IMG/VR virus record: IMGVR_UViG_3300031576_000085
Span: 1 to 46,991 of that record
Length of the DNA stretch: 46,991 nucleotides
Direction: 5' to 3' (one strand)
DNA from: a virus
The number at the start of each line of letters is the position of its first letter. Position 1 is the stretch's first letter. A program made the translations under genes and the position numbers. Of the stretch, positions 15,701-21,446 are shown piece after piece. The notes beneath the pieces are model-generated. The model ran no database searches and had not been told where the DNA came from. It saw nothing but the letters and a program-made list of their open reading frames with translations.

Positions 15701-16292
15701 TGCGCTTCAAGCCCTTTGTCAGGCCCATCTTGTCCGCTAAGCCAAGCGGGTTAGGCGTGTACTTATCCATTGGCTCGTCAATCTGCCCGCGCACGAACTC
15801 ACGAGTCTTCTCGCCAAGGCTGCCTATGCCACGGCCGAACCCGCGAAACATCTGCTCGCCGTAGCTCGATGGATCGGCTTCCTTTTTGGCAACGTCGGCA
15901 ACGATCTGCAAGAACGTATCGCGGTCTTCCCTGGGAATAGCAGCAAGACGATTCAGGCCACGAGTTGTCGTGCCAAGCCCTTCTAGGCGGAACTGCCTGG
16001 CTTTTTCATACAAAGGGGAAAGCTTCTTGATGTGTTCTAAAGCTGGGGCCGATTGAAAATCAGGGAAGGACGACTCCAGCTCCTTCGCCTTCCGAGCATG
16101 CCATGCCCCTTCGTCTTCATCCGCCCGCGCCGGATCATTGCGGGCGTGTTCGAATAGGGCTTCGCCGAACATGCGGCCGCGCTCTTCCCGGCCAGCCTTT
16201 AGGTCCGAGCCGGCAAGAAAACCGCCAAACTTATCGTCTGCTTCTTCTGTAACGAAGTCGGACCCTAGAAAGCCGCCAGACCAATCTTTCAT
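9660..16292 (-). CDS. Giant internal virion protein (2,210 aa) with zincin-like site and LPD-type regions
   Basis: This is by far the largest gene. Residues ~1-150 are acidic. Around 230-400 there are Gly/Ala-rich amphipathic segments. At 430-900 there are long Pro/Ala/Gln-rich linkers with short winged-helix-like blocks. Residues 997-1001 are HEDGH inside GHEDGHAIDHG, and NESEFFAE lies ~50 residues later: the zinc-ligand order of ATLF-like metallopeptidases. The 1500-1900 region (WLNSRVKAAMTIFSTTTGIR, RHFPLVGMFPAWSAEVIR) resembles the large polyvalent protein domains of giant phage virion proteins. The start at 16292 follows GAGGGCAAA, seven bases after the upstream stop. An earlier ATG at 16499 lies inside the other gene. 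It is probably ejected with the DNA. Confidence 0.85.
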   Translation of the reverse strand: MKDWSGGFLGSDFVTEEADDKFGGFLAGSDLKAGREERGRMFGEALFEHARNDPARADEDEGAWHARKAKELESSFPDFQSAPALEHIKKLSPLYEKARQFRLEGLGTTTRGLNRLAAIPREDRDTFLQIVADVAKKEADPSSYGEQMFRGFGRGIGSLGEKTREFVRGQIDEPMDKYTPNPLGLADKMGLTKGLKRTPEEKEIAEYARKIGKTLAGEETAAYEKSMTGDPTWLRWSKQGTIGLAENVPQMVYGAAATAVGGPAAGIAFFYTQAVPELEGEFKDAGFSKENSRNMALLAAAPYAVVEQVLGFQKALSGPAKKTMLQGFMKHLKHHTKEYLKTGAEEFTEEAMQEGIGIISKRALHAMEKEGDFDWKKEFDQSADSLAKAAKTIVFMGAGTTAVTAARDAGAAPPLAVPPGAIQLKTEQLPPAGPDEARRAAGIAQLEAQDEAQRAELDAQLESQRAELIPQQPAGQEIVGRGAPESPTPGAAPKPAAPTLEEDVAAYEANQARIAEMTQAGAIDTPEFQAAFQLNEDIKNRHGGLPPKLLEQKGKPPAAAGAELLGAAPLAAPPSGAAAAQLAADPEGPLATAVLSLLSKRVQSKRTLGPRLAEAMGRKYTAKELEPVLDALEKAGKIRTLPVSAAKERKGTGKEYVIVGEKPTAPVQAPSEVSKPVQEAGKSPAELEAAVLSEFEELLREKYGHARLVPIHEVRRAVVAKLGPAAGRHDVFDSVVNQLRRQGKLRMVPISDLREASAEQLNESIPGVMETLFYLEAPVKQKEASPQKTSRAPSGPSPVSPTAALAEGEVDKLGGENIEKAEQAGIDPKELLEKAEAIQKRNPKLPWDSAVASAFATLEGGEQAAASLPGLEKEGAGPKEAPGARPADARLMTIVKEGLDRSKLPERKKRKWLAIKEKIFQAMGTSKLAVSLLKAGLKKATFFSSNWELFVTARREARGQNVQLYDALEEQGLELSGLYRPAPKEVLLDGNTGAYGHEDGHAIDHGSKEVVLPGKPLGVRISETEDWGKALIEARAKGDVGLSWRLDNYIANESEFFAECCQWMYQGGLSPARFRRKYPAAAAVFDKYGLMPAGGTGLWSSIKAVIVASIDTGYEIMDFAKKSVRGFLGMAGPTVQEGRLQKFYDAQKKLENVEPFHPKLISKVLEKEGWRTLKNAYHRWFSGPGHILGEDVRKAALQKLPKMRAKLKAADLLIGDLDKAAKQAWGTKLRDLSPENEKLMNEAAKGDIDAAEAAAQLATAAGAIKAGLVLEAYQDQVYYKTLSLTQAEALKDLPADVRGALQTLRSYVDSLTQEMIDLGMIDAPLQLILEKNKGFYLNRSYQSQDDPGWADKVPEPVRNIAKAWLRQQAAANQITLSDEEVEAEIQNLLMEGKSREKAALGTPMQFLSSYRVKGKDLKILAARHEVPKELRDLLGEYSSIEVQFARTVERMVRTLEEHRWLKAASEMGKGTVFFDTAAGVTAAFPGSEPTRIGKGQEVLAPLGNKYTTVDIKRAFLDLYDGGPNWHPALRLFLWLNSRVKAAMTIFSTTTGIRNIQGGIQICLSQGDFRVNSEGMKAVSQFLGMRDTPESRKEMLRLIELNIISPSVTAGELQSHLDDVWGKEGLRSEWGLPTGKGLIAGVERVDKAALQTAGKIYGAQDDFFRMARYYNELANYKAANDAAGLSLSEQQEQAAERALNTYPTYDQISKVVRGLRHFPLVGMFPAWSAEVIRITKNSGKLMFKELQTPGLRAVGARRMASMTVVAGGGYYVAAQLAAFLLGYTKKDDEALRRQAPRWAKHSTYFPLGKDAKGNWKYIDLGPNDVWSYLKKPLHALFVSSDTFEKNLEAGAWEALEPFLGEEVEFGRIIEAYSNLDRKTGGKLWNPKADKSDIFLARLKHVLEPAVPKVIMDVRKVYMGAAGIPEQKTGRTYDPYREITAMTTGVRVAISEPEKGLYFGMRRFQDGMKDSEELLNSVARSKGTVTDAELQGAYRKAERARRLTFDEASKDLQAAIRLGVVGEEQKKLLESAGLSKSDVADLQAGRYRPMLPGKDYLTPAGIRSDLLGAAPKSEFERRRELIRAFAEKEPALDADPQLRQEYIREHVLALTGQAPLRGLERLPGETIDHWAARTRAPNVRPQKGQTFGAYKRRKAELAEEQKRYIIRVADAERTLKRLQATLPEIAAALRSAPELKDRPGAVRARQSRVRLP

Positions 16293-16299
16293 TTTGCCC

Positions 16300-17880
16300 T
16301 CATCTAAGGCCAAGGGTATTCCCGACTCTGCCCGCCCATCCTGTTGCAGTATTCGCGACTCTGCCAGGCCATCCACTAATAAGGCCGCCGCCGCTCGCGG
16401 CCTCTTGCTTTCTAAGTGCCGCCTGCAATTCCCGCTCGTTTTTCTCTTCCGCCTCTCGAAGCTTTGCCCTGCGGTTGGCAGCAGCAGCCAATAAGTCATT
16501 CTTTAGATTTTGAGGCATCTCCAGTTCAGGGATGACTTTCTCAAACTCCTCAACAGCGTCGGCTGTCATCTTCTCTACCGACCCAAAGCGAGCCGCAAAC
16601 CTAACATAAGCTTCTGCCGCTTGCCGCCCCTGGGGGGTCTTAGCCTCCGCGACCGTCTTGGTCGCAAGGCTAACAGCGCTCCTGACAATGTCGGCCGTTG
16701 CTCGTGTCCCCAGAGCAAATTCCTGCTCTTCTTGCGATTTGCGCGCCCAGCCGCCGCCGCCGCCGGTTTGCTGGGCTGCCCCGGCCCCCTGAGCTGGCCC
16801 GGCCTGGCCGCCGACAAACGGGTTGCCAGCCATCGGATGCTCAGGCCCCATGAGAGCCCCCGGCTTATATCCATGCATGCTGCCAGTCTGTTTCATCCAT
16901 TCCTGCTGGGCTTCTGCTTCGTACTTGTCTGCTGCTACCCTCTGGTCGAATGCGTGCATTCGACCCTGAACCTGCCGCTGCACATGGTCCGGATCAGGAT
17001 GGACCTCCACGTTCACCATCTCATCACCAACCTTGCGCCATTCCATCTTCGGCTTCGAGTAGAAGTCGGTCATGTCCCGTTGATATTCCAGGCGCGCGAC
17101 AGCCTCGGCCTGCTGTTGCTTTTGCTGCAACTCGGCCTGTCTCGACGCCTGCTCCCTTTGCGCCTTTACCTGCGGACTTTCCTGGTACTTCTCCAGGTTC
17201 CAGTCGCCGTTCTTGTTCAGGGTCCACCTGCCCTGGCCCTCCGGGTCCGGGTAGGTGTTCTTGTTGAAATTCTCCTCAATCGTCGGGCCTTGCTGCTTCC
17301 TGTTGAACGAGGCCCCTTCGTAGATGGTCCTCTGCTGGCCCATCAAGCCGTTAATCGTTTGGTCCGCAAGGCGCCCGCCGTACTGGCCCCGGTTTTGGTT
17401 GACGTGAGAAATCTGGCGGCCAATTCTATCCAATTCAGCTTGTTGGCCGGCCGGCAACTCGTATCCTTCCATGCGCATTCGGCCATAAGTGTCCTGAGCT
17501 TCGAGGAGAGCCCGCCGCTCAAAATCGCTGGCAGCCCCCTCCCGGCGCTCATCAGCCTGAAACATCTGCTGCGCAGCCTCGAAGCTCTGGCTCTGGCTGG
17601 ACTTCCAGAGGTCAGCCATCATGCCTTGCTGCTTCATCGCATTCTGAGACTGAGCTTCGCGGTCGGCCTGGGCCAGCTTGGCCATGCTTATCTGGGCATT
17701 CATGGCCATCTCGCGAGCCTGGAGCTGCTGCTGCTGCTCCTTGGCCGCAATGTCAGCCATGACTTGATGCTGCTTGAGGCCGAACTCCTGCTGCCCCTTC
17801 AAATGCTCCCCGTAGCCGGCCCCCTGGGCAACAGCGCCAATCAGCGCAAGATTAGGCTCATATTCAACGCGAATCGGCAT
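16300..17880 (-). CDS. Coiled-coil virion protein, probably internal or ejection protein
   Basis: The product is 526 residues, Gln/Ala/Glu-rich, with heptad-like coiled coils at ~35-110 (AAKEQQQQLQAREMAMNAQ), ~240-300 and at the C-terminus (KLREAEEKNERELQAAL). A Gly-rich linker (QQTGGGGGWARK) is near residue 395. It precedes the giant gene by seven bases, as internal core proteins do in T7-like late operons. That order, and the lack of a tape-measure gene, suggest an ejection or internal core protein. AGGAGATAATC before the ATG supports the start. There is no clear family match. Confidence 0.75.
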   Translation of the reverse strand: MPIRVEYEPNLALIGAVAQGAGYGEHLKGQQEFGLKQHQVMADIAAKEQQQQLQAREMAMNAQISMAKLAQADREAQSQNAMKQQGMMADLWKSSQSQSFEAAQQMFQADERREGAASDFERRALLEAQDTYGRMRMEGYELPAGQQAELDRIGRQISHVNQNRGQYGGRLADQTINGLMGQQRTIYEGASFNRKQQGPTIEENFNKNTYPDPEGQGRWTLNKNGDWNLEKYQESPQVKAQREQASRQAELQQKQQQAEAVARLEYQRDMTDFYSKPKMEWRKVGDEMVNVEVHPDPDHVQRQVQGRMHAFDQRVAADKYEAEAQQEWMKQTGSMHGYKPGALMGPEHPMAGNPFVGGQAGPAQGAGAAQQTGGGGGWARKSQEEQEFALGTRATADIVRSAVSLATKTVAEAKTPQGRQAAEAYVRFAARFGSVEKMTADAVEEFEKVIPELEMPQNLKNDLLAAAANRRAKLREAEEKNERELQAALRKQEAASGGGLISGWPGRVANTATGWAGRVGNTLGLR

Positions 17881-18091
17881 GATTATCTCCTATCTCTTGC
17901 CAAGGCCCATCCGGTGACCATGACCAGTGGGTTACGCCGTATGGGCGCCACCTCCGGCAAACGACATGGTTGGCCTTGCAGCCATCCTTGTCCCGTCCCT
18001 CCGCCAGCTGCTCTAGCTCATCGTTGCCCACCAGCGAGGTCAGGATAATGCCGGGAGTTCTTGTCTTCCAGTAGACCAAGCCGGGGTTCAT
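17864..18091 (-). CDS. Small hypothetical protein
   Basis: The product is 75 residues. VVCRRWRPYGVTHWSWSPDG is Trp-rich, and acidic and Cys residues lie upstream (EGRDKDGCKAN). The ATG at 18091 follows GGGAGGTGCTGAA. A longer frame upstream has no ribosome-binding site. Its last 17 bases overlap the start of the coiled-coil virion gene, which suggests translational coupling. I do not recognise a family. Confidence 0.6.
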   Translation of the reverse strand: MNPGLVYWKTRTPGIILTSLVGNDELEQLAEGRDKDGCKANHVVCRRWRPYGVTHWSWSPDGPWQEIGDNHADSR

Positions 18092-18107
18092 TTCAGCACC
18101 TCCCGAC

Positions 18108-18326
18108 TTATTGCGTCCAGCAGTGTTGGCCTTCGTGTCCGACCCTTCTCCCGCATTGCTCTCCAATGCCTTCCGCCCCGTAAAGCAGCGCGTTGCAGCG
18201 GGCCGCTTCGGGCAACTCCACTAGGTAGAGCAGAACCTTGTTCCCCGGCAGGATATGGGCTTGGAACGTCCGGCCCTCAAGGCTATCAGGTGGCGGCTCC
18301 ATCAAGACGAGAACGATTGGCTTCAT
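18108..18326 (-). CDS. Small hypothetical protein with Cys/His ending
   Basis: The product is 72 residues. It starts with beta-like MKPIVLVLMEPP. The end CNALLYGAEGIGEQCGRRVG followed by HEGQHC has a C-x(n)-C-x-x-x-x-GHxGxHC layout. This is found in small phage proteins that probably bind one zinc. AGAGGTGTTGAG precedes the ATG. It lies in a run of four small genes between the giant virion genes and the structured gap at 18.8 kb. Confidence 0.65.
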   Translation of the reverse strand: MKPIVLVLMEPPPDSLEGRTFQAHILPGNKVLLYLVELPEAARCNALLYGAEGIGEQCGRRVGHEGQHCWTQ

Positions 18327-18341
18327 CTCAACACCTCTGGC

Positions 18342-18713
18342 CTATAGGTCAAAAAACTCGCCGAGCATTTCTAGCGCAGCTTTGATTACCATTGCGCGCG
18401 GGAAGAAAATGTAGCCTTCGCCATTCTCGCCCCACCATGTATGACGGCATTCTCTGAGATTCCCTGAGAACCCTTCACCATGAAACACGCACTTAGTTTG
18501 GATGCTCTCCCCGCTTATGTCCGAACTATACTGCTGTAGAACCGCAAAACGAAGGAACAGCCTTTCTTTGTGGTGAAGCGCATCCCAATTCAGGATTAAC
18601 CATGCTTCATTGCAAATCTTTCGCACTTCGTAGCGATTTTTTGCCTTAACAAGATGATAGTAGAAGGTCGTGCCGTCCGCCAAGTCTGGTTCTGAGTCAA
18701 GCCATTTAATCAT
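18342..18713 (-). CDS. Hypothetical protein
   Basis: The product is 123 residues, starting MIKWLDSEPDLADGTTFYYH, with aromatic-rich middle segments (FAVLQQYSSDISG) and the end FPRAMVIKAALEMLGEFFDL. It looks like a compact alpha/beta fold of unknown family. The ATG at 18713 was chosen because GGGAGAAACAG precedes it. The longer frame to 18836 runs into the structured intergenic region. Confidence 0.65.
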   Translation of the reverse strand: MIKWLDSEPDLADGTTFYYHLVKAKNRYEVRKICNEAWLILNWDALHHKERLFLRFAVLQQYSSDISGESIQTKCVFHGEGFSGNLRECRHTWWGENGEGYIFFPRAMVIKAALEMLGEFFDL

Positions 18714-19139
18714 CTGTTTCTCCCATGGGCGTTGCCCTGCGCCGGAAGCAGGCCCATGCCTGGAACTCCCCTCGGAGGTGCATTTCCGAAGCGAAAACTT
18801 CTGTAGACTGAATGGCCGCCACAGTGGTAACCCCACTGATCAAAGCAGCAAGTCGCCAGCCGTAAGCGCACCGACCCCCGGAGGAGTCGGTGCCGGTATA
18901 CAACCGTCCATGGCAACTTATTTGGAGCGCGCCATAGATTTCACCCCGCGCTCTAACGGTTGCCGGGCCGTGTTGTCGATACCATACCCAGCGAACCGGG
19001 GCAAAGCCTCTGTTTCCTGCGGCGCCAAGGCGTCACGCCAAGGCTATGCCGAGAGGCAATCCTGATTTGGCTGCGAGGCCCAGGAGGCCCCGAAGGCCGA
19101 ACCCCGGAGGGTAGTCGCTCGGCCCTGTACGCGACTTGC
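18714..19139. other. 426-base gap without a gene; structured
   Basis: No convincing coding frame is seen on either strand. The middle holds three clear stems (see 18822-18962). The right part (19030-19110) is GC-rich with short repeats of GGCC (GAGGCCCAGGAGGCCCCGAAGGCC) and a GGCGTCACGCC hairpin. I saw no good sigma70 promoter. It separates two minus-strand gene groups and may hold a transcript end, an RNA gene or a processing site. Confidence 0.6.
18822..18962. ncRNA. Candidate structured RNA or multi-stem DNA element
   Basis: Three consecutive paired elements lie within 141 bases. The first is CAGTGG-TAACC-CCACTG (18822-18838). The second is GCACCGAC...GTCGGTGC, eight pairs, 18868-18893. 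The third is nested: CAACCGT (18901) pairs with ACGGTTG (18956-18962) around GAGCGCG/CGCGCTC (18925-18953), with a 15-base bulge on one side. There is no long open frame and no obvious tRNA or known riboswitch shape. Stems alone cannot say which strand is transcribed. Minus would match the surrounding genes. Confidence 0.45.
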
Positions 19140-19340
19140 TCAATCTGGAGCTATGTTGTCGTCCTCTGGCTGAGTTTCTTCATCTGGCTCGTCAGCCTTT
19201 GTTTGCGCTTCATCTGCCAGGTCATGGCATTTCAGGAATAGGCAGCCGATTGCTTCTGCGTAGGTCATCTCGTACTCTTCACGAAATCGGTTCAAAAGCG
19301 TGTTCAACTCATCGATGAAATGCGGCACGGCGTTGTTCAT
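19140..19340 (-). CDS. Small acidic hypothetical protein
   Basis: The product is 66 residues: a helical first half (HFIDELNTLLNRFREEYEM, TYAEAIGCLFL) and a very acidic tail (DEPDEETQPEDDNIAPD). AAGGAGAAGATCAAA before the ATG is a strong ribosome-binding site. Acidic, helical small proteins next to virion genes are often assembly chaperones, but that is only a guess from composition. Confidence 0.7.
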   Translation of the reverse strand: MNNAVPHFIDELNTLLNRFREEYEMTYAEAIGCLFLKCHDLADEAQTKADEPDEETQPEDDNIAPD

Positions 19341-19353
19341 TTTGATCTTCTCC

Positions 19354-20523
19354 TTATGCCCTGCCGAATTGCGACCTGAACTGTGCCGACTTGGCGAGCG
19401 CTTCTCTCACTGAAGCTGGCAAACTGGCCAAGTTTACGCCGCCGGTGGCGACCCCGGCCGAGGTTGTCCCGTAGCCCGCTCCTGGAGCGTAGCCGCCTGC
19501 TCCGGCCTTCATTGCCAGCTGGGCCATCATGTCCATCTGTGGCGCGGCGTCTGTCCGCCGCTCCATGAATTGCAGCTTGTCCAGGTCCGGCTGGATGTCC
19601 GCTTCCCGACGCCGTTGCGCAACCAGGTCGCCAAGTCTTCGCAAATCAGCCGACCGGTCCGCTTCGACCCCTCGCTTGGTTGCTTCAACGACAGTAGTAT
19701 TGCCTAAGCCTCTATCCATAAGGCTCTGTTGCTGCGCGCCTTGCATCTGATCGAACCTCTTGTTGACATCTGCCGTCTCTTGGCCTGACATCTTGTCGAT
19801 CTCTGCCATTGAGCGTGCGCGTCTCTGATCGTAGAGGCCGACTAGCTCATTGTAACGTCGTTTGTTTTCTTCGTTGGCCTCGTGCATTTTCTGCTGGTAA
19901 TTCGCCCAGAGAGAGGCGGTGGCGCCACCGCCAATTCCGCCGGTTGGGCTTTGGCGATTGGCGTAATTGAAGCTTGTTGGCCGATTGATGATGTAGCCGC
20001 TGTTGCTGGCCTGCCCGGCCCAGCCGGGGCCTGCCCAGCTTGGCACGGCGCCTTTCGAGCCAGGGCTTGACGAACTGTAGAAGCCGCTTGGACCGCTCCA
20101 GCCCGGCATCGGCGGCCTAGGCGCGGGCATGGGCGGCCGAGGCGCACCGAAGCCTCCCCCGCCGAAGATTGGAGCTCCAACGCCTTGGAACCCGCCTGGA
20201 CCGGCGCCTGGGGCGCCGCCAAATACGCCGCCGCCAATTCCGGCACCGCCGCCGAGGCCGCCAAGCGCCCCTCCAAAGCCTCCAAAGCCACCGCCCCCAA
20301 AGCCGCCTAGTGCGCCGGCACCCCCAGCAAAGGGGCCGGCGAAGCCTCCGCCAATTCCGCCTAGCGCCCCTGCTAAGGGGCCCGGGCCAAACCCTCCGCC
20401 CCCAAACATTGGGGCTCCGACGCCTTGGAACCCGCCTGGGCCGGCGCCAGGCGCGCCGCCAAATGCGCCGCCGGCGAAGTTGAAGCCGCCGCCAAATAAT
20501 GGGTCTCCGAGCGCAAAAGCCAT
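19354..20523 (-). CDS. Glycine-rich (silk-like) virion protein
   Basis: The product is 389 residues. Residues ~10-130 are over half Gly, in FGGGGF, GGFGG, GAPGAGPGG blocks. A ~26-residue block (GGAPGAGPGGFQGVGAPMFG) occurs twice about 80 residues apart. Residues 130-190 are Pro/Ser-rich (PMPAPRPPMPGWSG). From ~205 to 330 there is a charged coiled-coil (HEANEENKRRYNELVGLYDQ, AEIDKMSGQETADVNKRFDQ). The C-terminus is again Gly-rich. It sits between the possible lysis genes and the internal virion genes, so it is probably a virion component. GAGGTGAGCT precedes the ATG. Confidence 0.75.
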   Translation of the reverse strand: MAFALGDPLFGGGFNFAGGAFGGAPGAGPGGFQGVGAPMFGGGGFGPGPLAGALGGIGGGFAGPFAGGAGALGGFGGGGFGGFGGALGGLGGGAGIGGGVFGGAPGAGPGGFQGVGAPIFGGGGFGAPRPPMPAPRPPMPGWSGPSGFYSSSSPGSKGAVPSWAGPGWAGQASNSGYIINRPTSFNYANRQSPTGGIGGGATASLWANYQQKMHEANEENKRRYNELVGLYDQRRARSMAEIDKMSGQETADVNKRFDQMQGAQQQSLMDRGLGNTTVVEATKRGVEADRSADLRRLGDLVAQRRREADIQPDLDKLQFMERRTDAAPQMDMMAQLAMKAGAGGYAPGAGYGTTSAGVATGGVNLASLPASVREALAKSAQFRSQFGRA

Positions 20524-20526
20524 AGC

Positions 20527-20802
20527 TCACCTCTTTTCTGAGCCGTTACGCTGTATCATCGTAAGTATTTCCGTCGAAATTTCCAGGGTCTTTTCGATTG
20601 CCCGCTGATTTGTCTGCATAATCTCGCCGAGGTTCTGGCATACGGAGCGTTCGGCAGCCAGCTCCTCCTTGAATAGCTTCTGCTGCTCCGGAATCGTGTG
20701 GTCGAACAAGCGTTTCACGATCCACACAACCAGACCGGTCATCGTAATGAAAACCAGGATGAAGGCCCCGGCGAACGTCGGCGGCATGGCTATGTCAGTC
20801 AC
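20527..20802 (-). CDS. Membrane-anchored coiled-coil protein (holin- or spanin-like)
   Basis: The product is 91 residues. One membrane span (TFAGAFILVFITMTGLVVWI, residues ~9-28) is followed by a charged helix (PEQQKLFKEELAAERS, NQRAIEKTLEISTEIL). The start is GTG at 20802, preceded by GGAGGAAGCC at ideal spacing and overlapping the previous stop as GTGA. Later ATGs would cut into the membrane segment's flank. Paired, overlapping small membrane proteins after a tail-fibre gene often form lysis cassettes. The identity as holin or inner-membrane spanin is inference. Confidence 0.65.
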   Translation of the reverse strand: MTDIAMPPTFAGAFILVFITMTGLVVWIVKRLFDHTIPEQQKLFKEELAAERSVCQNLGEIMQTNQRAIEKTLEISTEILTMIQRNGSEKR

Positions 20803-20945
20803 GGCTTCCTCCGGCGAACGATGATGACGAGCAGGACGGCCAGCACGAGCGCCGCCACGGGCGCCCACCAATAGTCGATTGCCCGCACCACGGCGGCTTC
20901 AATGTCCGGGCTGAACCGCAGCACGACTGTTATCGCCCCGTCCAC
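20799..20945 (-). CDS. 48-residue membrane protein, partner of the downstream gene
   Basis: The GTG at 20945 lies three bases after the preceding stop. Residues ~26-42 (WWAPVAALVLAVLLVIIV) form a membrane span followed by RRRKP, the positive-inside signal. Its TGA overlaps the next GTG (GTGA). It is short, but the membrane segment and tight overlaps on both sides argue that it is real. A holin or small lysis-accessory role is possible and unproved. Confidence 0.6.
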   Translation of the reverse strand: MDGAITVVLRFSPDIEAAVVRAIDYWWAPVAALVLAVLLVIIVRRRKP

Positions 20946-20948
20946 GCG

Positions 20949-21446
20949 TTACGGCTCCACCGGCCAAGCCGGCATATAGGCTTCCAGGGCCTCCGGCGTT
21001 GCGAGCGCCGGCAAATCAGCTGCCACAGCAGCAGGCAAGTCGCGTAACGCCTGCCGATACGCTTCCCATTGTGGGCGTTCGGCTGGCAGGCCGCGCTCAA
21101 CGCTCCGCATCCAAGGGCCGTCGCTTGCCAGCAACCGGGCGTCTCGCTCTTGCCGAAGCACGCGCAGATATTCTAAGCGCAACAGCGGCATGTCCACCTG
21201 TACTTGGCTGCCATTCCACCGCCAGCAGTTGCGAGCGCTGCAACGGCCTTTGGCCCCGTTGACCGTAACACTTCTTGCGGCCGGCCTATCGGCGACCCCT
21301 ACATAGTTATTCAGGGTCGGATCCCCTGACATCGCCAGCTGGGCCACGAGGAGAGGGTCGGCCCCCGGCCTCAGCTCAATCACGCGAATATGGTCCGGCG
21401 GATACTCCGGCAGGCCAGTGCCGTTTCGAAAAACTATGATCGCCAT
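20949..21446 (-). CDS. Tail-fibre assembly chaperone-like protein
   Basis: The product is 165 residues. The C-terminal half (LLRLEYLRVLRQERDARLLA, SDGPWMRSV then PQWEAYRQALRDLP) matches the ending of phage tail-fibre assembly and XkdW-like proteins (L-R-x-E-R-D-x-x-L ... W-x-x-Y-R-Q-x-L-R-D-L-P). The N-terminus (MAIIVFRNGTGLPEYPPDH) starts at ATG 21446, which shares its A with the stop of the fibre gene (TAATG) and follows GGAGACCAG. Position directly after the fibre gene supports the role. Confidence 0.75.
   Translation of the reverse strand: MAIIVFRNGTGLPEYPPDHIRVIELRPGADPLLVAQLAMSGDPTLNNYVGVADRPAARSVTVNGAKGRCSARNCWRWNGSQVQVDMPLLRLEYLRVLRQERDARLLASDGPWMRSVERGLPAERPQWEAYRQALRDLPAAVAADLPALATPEALEAYMPAWPVEP

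Noticed and set aside
16293-16499. Earlier ATG for the giant virion gene
   Set aside because: The extra 69 codons lie inside the upstream gene, read as basic low-complexity sequence and lack a ribosome-binding site. The ATG at 16292 has GAGGGCAAA.
20117-20608. Pro-rich and Arg-rich frames overlapping the glycine-rich gene
   Set aside because: They are antisense or shifted readings of GGN codons. The Gly-rich frame has a proper start site and a coiled-coil domain.
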